Assembly: GCA_937969485.1 (NCBI GenBank)
Contig: CALBVQ010000089.1
Span: 1-12,204 of the forward strand
Source of the DNA: an uncultured Saprospiraceae bacterium
GTDB taxonomy: Bacteria; Bacteroidota; Bacteroidia; Chitinophagales; Saprospiraceae
DNA: 12,204 nucleotides
Direction of reading: 5' to 3'
Positions 7,567 through 12,204 of the stretch are shown one piece after another. Positions within the stretch are counted from its first letter, which is position 1; each line of letters opens with the position of its first letter. Below the pieces are notes generated by a model. That model saw nothing but the letters and a program-made list of their open reading frames with translations. It did no database searches and was not told where the DNA came from. The position numbers and the translations under genes were made by a program.

Positions 7567-9358
7567 GTCTGTTATTACACACAAGAGATTTCCTTTATTT
7601 TTCAATATTGGCTTGGGCTTACTAGGTGTATTTTTGCTCTTTACTGCGACTAAGACCATGCTCAAGGAGCCATTTTGGGGATACAGTCCGTTGGCCTTCT
7701 TTATGGGATGCTGGATGGTAATTACTGTTACCCTAAAATTCATTTTCACTAAATCTAAGCATTTCCTATACTTCATACTATCGACATTGAGTGGTATTTT
7801 ACTTTATGCTGGATTCCCTGACGCGAGTGCTACACCATTGCTGTTTTTAGCCTTTATTCCATTACTATATATGGTGGAGCGTATCATAGAAGATGGAGAA
7901 AAAGGATGGGTTGTGTTTCGATATAGTTATTCTGCTTTTTTAGTATGGAATATCCTGACAACGTTTTGGGTGGCAAACACGAGTTTTATCCCGAGCATAG
8001 TTGCATTTACACTGAATAGCTTATTCATGACAATACCTTTCATGTGCTATTATCATTTCCGCAAGCGGTTTAAGCTGAATGTGAGTTTGGTAGCTTTTGC
8101 TGCATTTTGGATATCATGGGAAATGATCCATTTAAGGTGGGAGATTAGCTGGCCGTGGTTAACTCTTGGGAACGCGTTTAGTAGCAGAAGTTTGTGGGTT
8201 CAGTGGTATGAGTACACTGGACATTTGGGAGGTAGTGTGTGGGTATTAGCTATGAATGCCTTGATATTTAAAGTAATAAATAGTGTTAGAAAGGGAGGGC
8301 AAATCCAGCCAACTTCTCTGCTATATCCCGGGTTATTACTGATGGGGCCAATGTTTGCGTCATTTTTTATCTTCTTTGGTTATCAAGACAAAGGAGCACC
8401 TGTGAATATCTGTGTGGTTCAACCGAATTATGAGCCTCATTATGAGAAATTTACTGTACCAGGAAGGGAGCAATTGAAGGAATTTGTGAAGCTAGTGGAA
8501 AGTACAGCAACTGACACAACTGACTATATCATATTTCCGGAGACGAGTTTTGGCTTGGTAAACATAGATGCACTAGATGAAGATGTAAAGATGAATAGCC
8601 TTTACAATATGTTGGATTCATTTCCTAGAGCAAGCCTTGTGACGGGCTTGGTAAGCTACAAATTATATGCAGAAAAAGAAGAAGGAGTTGATAATTTAAG
8701 AGAGATACGCGAGCGAAATGGGATGAATTACATGCAGATTCAGAATTCGGCCGTAGAGATGCGAGATAGAAACGAAGCATATGGAGTGCATATAAAAGGT
8801 AAGTTAGTCCCGGGAGCAGAGATATTTCCTTATTCGAAGTTATTATTCTTTTTAGAACCAATAGTGAAGAAGGCGGGAGGTTCCACCGCGGGACATGCTC
8901 GGAGTAAGAACCCAACGGTGTTAAGTGGCGGAGTGGCAAATGTAGGGCCAGCCATCTGTTACGAGAGTATTTATGGGTATTGGATGCGAAAATTTGTTCA
9001 GAATGGCGCGGATCTTTTGTTCGTGGTTACAAATGATGGCTGGTGGGACAACACGCCTGGTCATCGACAGCATTTAGCCTTTAGTATACTTAGATCGATA
9101 GAGTTTAGACGGTCAGTAGCTCGGTCGGCTAATACGGGTGTGAGCTGTGTGATCGATCAACATGGTAGGGTTTTTCAACCTCAACAATACGGAACAAGGT
9201 CTGCTTTTAACGCAACGCTTCAAGCCAATGATGAGCTAACAATCTATGCTCGTTATGGAGACATTGTAGGTAGAGTGGCTTGGTTAATGAGCCTATGTTT
9301 CTTTGCCTTTATGCTTCGACAGCACTTTGTAAAGTTGAAAAAGAAAGAGGTCAAATAG
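7547..9358 (+). CDS. lnt: Apolipoprotein N-acyltransferase (603 aa)
   Basis: Lnt adds the third acyl chain to the N-terminal cysteine of lipoproteins at the periplasmic face of the inner membrane. The N-terminal part holds several membrane helices (first about residues 15-36, then through about 280). It is followed by a nitrilase-like domain with the full catalytic triad: Glu332 in IIFPETSFG, Lys417 in HIKGKLVPGAE and Cys471 in AICYESIYG, matching E. coli Glu267, Lys335 and Cys387. VVTNDGWWDNTPGHRQHLAF after the cysteine is also typical, and a last membrane helix lies at about 575-592. At 603 residues it is longer than the E. coli enzyme (512), mostly through insertions between Glu332 and Lys417 and at the N-terminus. 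The ATG at 7547 overlaps metG by 20 nt in another frame; no later start keeps the first helix, so the overlap is probably real and implies coupled translation. Confidence 0.95.
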   Translation: MDHLSVRSVITHKRFPLFFNIGLGLLGVFLLFTATKTMLKEPFWGYSPLAFFMGCWMVITVTLKFIFTKSKHFLYFILSTLSGILLYAGFPDASATPLLFLAFIPLLYMVERIIEDGEKGWVVFRYSYSAFLVWNILTTFWVANTSFIPSIVAFTLNSLFMTIPFMCYYHFRKRFKLNVSLVAFAAFWISWEMIHLRWEISWPWLTLGNAFSSRSLWVQWYEYTGHLGGSVWVLAMNALIFKVINSVRKGGQIQPTSLLYPGLLLMGPMFASFFIFFGYQDKGAPVNICVVQPNYEPHYEKFTVPGREQLKEFVKLVESTATDTTDYIIFPETSFGLVNIDALDEDVKMNSLYNMLDSFPRASLVTGLVSYKLYAEKEEGVDNLREIRERNGMNYMQIQNSAVEMRDRNEAYGVHIKGKLVPGAEIFPYSKLLFFLEPIVKKAGGSTAGHARSKNPTVLSGGVANVGPAICYESIYGYWMRKFVQNGADLLFVVTNDGWWDNTPGHRQHLAFSILRSIEFRRSVARSANTGVSCVIDQHGRVFQPQQYGTRSAFNATLQANDELTIYARYGDIVGRVAWLMSLCFFAFMLRQHFVKLKKKEVK

Positions 9359-10087
9359 AGAAAAAAATAAGCTATATTCTTGTTCTATTGTAATATGCTA
9401 TCAAAGGTCCAACCGCATTTTCCCTTCCCAGTGGCAAGCATGAAATGTTACATGAAATTCGCCTATTTCCTTTTTTGAGAAACTTATGCAATTATTGTGA
9501 TTAAACAGACTGTAACTTCAGCTGAAACATTCTGCTAGAATCACTTAAAAACTTATGGAAATTAGATTCTTCAGGTGCATCGTACTTAGTACTTCAGAAG
9601 TAAGCATGTTTAAAAGAATAGAGTTTCATCAGCTGTCAAAATTTCTTCCTTGCGGCTTTAGGCTTTTCCTAATCATACCTGAATTGGTATTAAAAAGCTT
9701 ATAGCTAAACTGATATTTAAAACCTTTACCTTTTGGCGTAAGCCAGATACACATTATGTACCCACATCACGGTACCAGTATTCATTTAAACCACCCTTCC
9801 TTCTAACACCCCGTATTAATAACATCCCACGTGTTCGCAATTCCCCAAATTCCAACAAACAACCTAGATAATCAGGCCTTCCCACAATTTTACACAGGAC
9901 AAAATCTGAACTAAAAAGAATGAGCTGCACAACGGATGTAAAGAGGAAAAAATTGCTCAGCTGGCTTCTAAATACCGCTTTTGTCCTCCATTGCATATAG
10001 AGAACATTCTACATTTTAACAGTAACAATACAAGATGAAAAAGTGAGTTTAAGAGGAGTACTTCAATTCACACTAAATTTTATCAAC
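9359..10087. other. Long noncoding gap between lnt and the lipoprotein gene
   Basis: About 730 bases hold no gene I can support. Directly after lnt is a weak hairpin (AGC-T-ATATT at 9370-9378 with AATATGCT at 9392-9399) without a T-run, at best a poor terminator. CATGAAAT occurs twice four bases apart (9438-9457). GTACTTAGTAC (9582-9592) is a short palindrome, and GTACC...GGTAC (9758-9775) a small inverted repeat. A palindromic repeat at 9681-9724 is listed separately. An 80-codon minus-strand frame at 9754-9996 looks like chance translation. I found no tRNA-like T-arm and no recognisable transposase remnant. Confidence 0.55.
9681..9724 (+). repeat. Palindromic repeat, copy 1 (GAATTGGTATTAAA-N21-TTTAAAACC)
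   Basis: GAATTGGTATTAAA (9681-9694) is followed after 21 nt by TTTAAAACC (9716-9724), which pairs with GGTATTAAA with one mismatch. The same 14-base word with the same 21-nt spacing and a TTTAATAC partner occurs in the opposite orientation at 12150-12193. The 21-nt loops show no obvious similarity. Conserved stems and spacing with diverged loops suggest a dispersed small palindrome, though two copies alone do not prove it. Confidence 0.45.
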
Positions 10088-10987
10088 ATGATTAAACTGA
10101 ATCTTACCCTTGGCCTTTTCTGCTTAATCTTACTTGCTGCATGCACTGACAATTCAAACTTTGGGGCAACTGACAAGAATCGCCTTGCTAATGAATATCT
10201 GAACGATATCGCACAGTTCGCCACTTTTGACGCAAGCGACAGTCTCTTTACCTTTGTTTCTGCAGAGGATGTCACAGTTAGCCTTGAACCGCAGTGTTTA
10301 CAATTCGCAGGCCAACCCATCACAGGGGAGGTTGATTTTAAATATATAGAAATTTTTGACAAGGGGACCATGGCAATCACTAACAAACACACAACGGGAA
10401 TCAACTATGAAGGAAACTTAAACATGCTAGAATCAGGAGGAGAATTCTTTTTGGAACTTACGAATGAGGATCGCAAACTCGAATTAGACGAATACTGCAA
10501 GTACACAATTTCATATGAAAGTAAAACAACTCTTCATAATGACATGAATCTTTACAAGGGAATAATAAGTGATGACAACATTCTCTGGACCCCTATTTTT
10601 GGCGACGGTTCTCTAGTAAGCAAAGATGGAGAATCAAATCAATATTCCATTCTGGTAGACTTTTTCGATTGGATAAATTGCGATAGACTTTGGGAATATA
10701 CAGGTGCAAAAACTTCAATCAATTTTACAGTCCCTTCAAGTATGATAGAAAATACCAAGGTCTATCTGTCCTTTGATGGATTGAATTACGGTTTATCAAG
10801 CACATTTGGTGAATTTCCTGTAGGACTGGCTTGTCACTACATTGTACTACATGAAAAAGCCGATAAATTTGAATATGCAATCGAAGGTTTCACAATCGAA
10901 CAAAACATGACAATAGATTTGAACGCAAGTGACTACAGCATAGCTTCGGTGGAGGAGTTAATTGACATTGTGAATGAGCTGCCATAG
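10088..10987 (+). CDS. Putative lipoprotein of a Bacteroidota WINCDR-type family (299 aa)
   Basis: The start is placed at the ATG at 10088, where a textbook lipoprotein signal begins: MIKLN, a hydrophobic core, then lipobox LAAC with the acylated cysteine at residue 19. A GTG at 10043 in the same frame would add 15 residues ahead of the signal and is unlikely. The residues after the cysteine (TDNSNFG) have only one acid, so there is no obvious acidic surface-export signal, and an inner-leaflet periplasmic position is plausible. The middle region (GQPITGEVDFKYIEIFDKGTM and ESGGEF at 115-120) and WINCDR at 195-200 resemble, from memory, a beta-rich family of Bacteroidota lipoproteins of unknown function; this is recognition by pattern, not by search. 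No catalytic motif is seen. It stands alone, with long gaps on both sides, and converges on the flavin reductase gene. Confidence 0.8.
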   Translation: MIKLNLTLGLFCLILLAACTDNSNFGATDKNRLANEYLNDIAQFATFDASDSLFTFVSAEDVTVSLEPQCLQFAGQPITGEVDFKYIEIFDKGTMAITNKHTTGINYEGNLNMLESGGEFFLELTNEDRKLELDEYCKYTISYESKTTLHNDMNLYKGIISDDNILWTPIFGDGSLVSKDGESNQYSILVDFFDWINCDRLWEYTGAKTSINFTVPSSMIENTKVYLSFDGLNYGLSSTFGEFPVGLACHYIVLHEKADKFEYAIEGFTIEQNMTIDLNASDYSIASVEELIDIVNELP

Positions 10988-11234
10988 CTCAGCACAATTA
11001 TTATACAGAATGCCTATGGGATTGAGTGCTTTAATTAACAAGTCCGATAAAACTGTTGAGTACCTGCAACAGATGAATTTCATATTTCATGACGCTGATC
11101 AATAGAACTTTACCAAACCAACTCTACTTGCTTGACGAAACGGCATTCACTTTCGGCCCTCTTTGAAGTGACGTCGTTATTCCATTGCCGAAAAGACATA
11201 ATTAGTCTATCACTGGAATTCCTTCAATACTTCA
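10988..11234. other. Convergent intergenic region with weak inverted repeats
   Basis: This gap separates the 3' ends of the lipoprotein and flavin reductase genes. After the lipoprotein stop, AGCAC near 10991 can pair with GTGCT near 11027, followed by TTTAATT, a poor terminator candidate. Further right, TCACTT (11147-11152) pairs with AAGTGA (11166-11171), and TTTCGGC (11151-11157) with GCCGAAA (11187-11193). The two overlap and so are mutually exclusive. Neither is followed by a T-run on either strand. Copy A of a degenerate direct repeat lies at 11051-11111. Confidence 0.4.
11051..11111 (+). repeat. Degenerate direct repeat, copy A
   Basis: AACTGTTGAGTACCT (11051-11065), CATATT (11081-11086) and AGAACTTT (11104-11111) recur in the same order and orientation at 11982-12037. 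The first word differs at one base, and CATATT and AGAACTTT start 23 nt apart in both copies. The spacing between the first two words differs by 5 nt. The intervening sequence is mostly diverged, so this is an old or short repeat. Confidence 0.35.
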
Positions 11235-11846
11235 TTACCCCAAAGACACATATCCTTTTCGTACCCTTTTCTTGACTCCATAATACGTATCCAATCCTGC
11301 TACACCCATTGCATTCGCAGCATCTAAATCAAGATGGCCCGTTGACTCAATCAACCCATCTTCAATCACCAATTCCTCAATCTTACCCACCATCAATACT
11401 GTTCCATTCAACGCAATTTCATGCTTCTCTACAAATGAAACTCCCATTCGAATCTTACTCTCACCCACATATGGAGCTTTAAAATCCCCGAGATATTCTT
11501 CCTGTAAACCCACCTCAGTAAACTCTGAAATTCCTTCAGCATACTTACCAGATGTATGATGAGCTTTGTCAATAAATGAACTACTTACTTGATTAATTGT
11601 GTAAAATCCTGTCTCCATTATGTTAGAATAGGTATGCCGTGCGACAGTTAATGGACGCAGTACGAAGCCGACTGAGGCAGGATTTGCTCCTATGTGAATT
11701 ACCGAATTAAAAATAGCTACGTTACTCAGACCTGTGCCCGAAACACTTCCAATTAGATTCGCTCCTTTGACGCCAGAAAGTTGATTAATCAGATTAATTC
11801 TATAGTACTTGTCAAGCTTGTCAATATCTGAACTTCTTAGTATCAT
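11235..11846 (-). CDS. Flavin reductase-like FMN-binding protein (203 aa)
   Basis: The protein belongs to the flavin reductase-like (DIM6/NTAB, split beta-barrel) family, which binds FMN and often reduces it with NAD(P)H. The FMN-binding core is visible as SNVAIFNSVIHIGANP (41-56), GFVLRP (60-65) and ARHTYSNIMETGFYTIN (69-85). FIDKAHHTSG (91-100) and the region with LNGTVLMVGKIEEL follow in the usual order. The preceding INLINQLSGVKGANLIG (18-34) is typical of the Bacteroidota subgroup. The length of about 200 residues is complete. There is no signal peptide, so it is cytoplasmic. The ATG at 11846 fits the family N-terminus. It is monocistronic, convergent with the lipoprotein gene, and its upstream region carries unusual inverted repeats. 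Whether it is a true reductase, a partner of an oxygenase or a FMN carrier cannot be told from the sequence. Confidence 0.92.
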   Translation of the reverse strand: MILRSSDIDKLDKYYRINLINQLSGVKGANLIGSVSGTGLSNVAIFNSVIHIGANPASVGFVLRPLTVARHTYSNIMETGFYTINQVSSSFIDKAHHTSGKYAEGISEFTEVGLQEEYLGDFKAPYVGESKIRMGVSFVEKHEIALNGTVLMVGKIEELVIEDGLIESTGHLDLDAANAMGVAGLDTYYGVKKRVRKGYVSLG

Positions 11847-11875
11847 ATTTGATGTTTTAACGTTTTATCTGAAAT

Positions 11876-12011
11876 ATATGCATTAAGATATCTACTACGA
11901 GCTGAAACTGCTTCGATAATGGTAACGTCCAGCTTTGTTTTGATGCTCACCGCGATGGTGACTACGTCTGAGTTTCAAAAGAACTGTTGAGTTCCTATTC
12001 TTAATGCATAT
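11876..12011. repeat. Nested inverted repeats upstream of the flavin reductase gene
   Basis: ATATGCATTAAGA (11876-11888) and TCTTAATGCATAT (11999-12011) form a perfect 13-bp inverted repeat. Inside it, TGAAACT (11903-11909) pairs with AGTTTCA (11971-11977), and TCACC (11947-11951) with GGTGA (11957-11961) around a 5-nt loop. The arms are nested, so one strand could fold into a long interrupted stem. The left arm lies 30 nt before the flavin reductase ATG, next to a weak -7-like TATATTTC on the minus strand. It could be an operator pair, a structured leader, a small RNA or a miniature element. No coding potential is seen here. Confidence 0.4.
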
Positions 12012-12037
12012 TAAGCCAATTTATTAATTAGAACTTT
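11982..12037 (+). repeat. Degenerate direct repeat, copy B
   Basis: AACTGTTGAGTTCCT (11982-11996), CATATT (12007-12012) and AGAACTTT (12030-12037) match copy A at 11051-11111 in order and orientation. It overlaps the right arm of the nested inverted repeat. Together the two copies flank the flavin reductase gene. Confidence 0.35.
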
Positions 12038-12149
12038 GTATTGAGGCTTGAACTACCAATGAAATATGAGTTTTCATGAATGAGGCACAGCATCGCTAAG
12101 TGATTAATTAAAAATTAACGAAGCGCTATATTTCGAGGGAAGTTCAAGA

Positions 12150-12193
12150 CGTATTAAATTTTCTAATTCATAAATAGGATTTAATACCAATTC
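12150..12193 (-). repeat. Palindromic repeat, copy 2 (inverted relative to copy 1)
   Basis: On the minus strand GAATTGGTATTAAA (12193-12180) is followed after 21 nt by TTTAATACG. GTATTAAAT at 12151-12159 and ATTTAATAC at 12179-12187 are a perfect 9-bp inverted repeat, extendable by two G-T pairs and one A-T pair. The 14-base word and the 21-nt spacing equal those of copy 1 at 9681-9724. The remaining bases 12012-12204 hold no gene, only short A/T-rich hairpins such as ATGAAA/TTTCAT at 12059-12077. Confidence 0.45.
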
Positions 12194-12204
12194 TTGAATA
12201 ATAG

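Noticed and set aside
9754..9996. 80-codon minus-strand frame in the gap before the lipoprotein gene
   Set aside because: It has no recognisable motif, no context, and a length expected by chance in a 700-nt gap.
10043..10087. GTG start giving a 15-residue N-terminal extension of the lipoprotein
   Set aside because: The extension would precede a complete lipoprotein signal peptide that starts at the ATG at 10088.
11147..11193. Hairpins in the convergent gap as a bidirectional terminator
   Set aside because: The stems are only 6-7 bp, overlap each other, and have no T-run on either strand.
9681..12193. The segment between the two inverted palindromes as a composite transposon
   Set aside because: No transposase or integrase gene, no target-site duplication is visible, and the palindromes are only about 44 bp; kept only as a repeat-family observation.
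1..12204. Defence system, CRISPR array, toxin-antitoxin pair, prophage or tRNA genes
   Set aside because: Looked for on both strands; no diagnostic proteins, regular repeats or tRNA T-arm sequences were found.

Overview
The window looks like an ordinary chromosomal stretch of a low-GC Bacteroidota bacterium, probably Flavobacteriales-like. The evidence is the A/T-rich composition, the lack of clear Shine-Dalgarno sites, candidate TAnnTTTG-type -7 promoter elements, and protein families with a Bacteroidota flavour (the FMN-binding reductase with a long N-terminus, the WINCDR-type lipoprotein, MetRS with a KISTS loop and a fused C-terminal tRNA-binding domain). I cannot name a genus.

Layout. 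1-186: apparent 3' end of an unrecognised gene. 187-582: noncoding, with a possible promoter. 583-2430 (+): unrecognised secreted 615-aa protein. 2438-5262 (-): a two-gene unit read leftwards, an M16 zinc peptidase followed through a TAATG stop/start overlap by a multi-spanning ArnT/PMT-like glycosyltransferase, which ends 7 nt from the convergent secreted-protein gene. 5263-5403: divergent promoter region. 5404-9358 (+): metG and lnt overlapping by 20 nt. 9359-10087: long gap with no convincing gene but with a palindromic repeat. 10088-10987 (+): small lipoprotein. 10988-11234: convergent gap. 11235-11846 (-): flavin reductase-like FMN protein. 11847-12204: noncoding, rich in inverted and degenerate direct repeats.

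How the genes relate. The left and centre are envelope and housekeeping functions: translation (metG), lipoprotein maturation (lnt), an envelope glycosyltransferase and a protease. Lnt would act on lipoproteins such as the one encoded downstream, but that is a cell-wide role and not evidence of a dedicated pathway. The right third (after 9358) has low gene density and several small repeats, and looks like more freely evolving sequence.

I found no transposase, integrase, CRISPR array, tRNA, rRNA, toxin-antitoxin pair or defence operon. The best candidates for something undescribed are modest: a two-copy palindromic repeat family with conserved stem and spacing (9681-9724 and 12150-12193), degenerate direct repeats flanking the flavin reductase gene, a nested inverted-repeat region upstream of that gene, and the unrecognised 615-aa secreted protein with recurring short helix-like segments.
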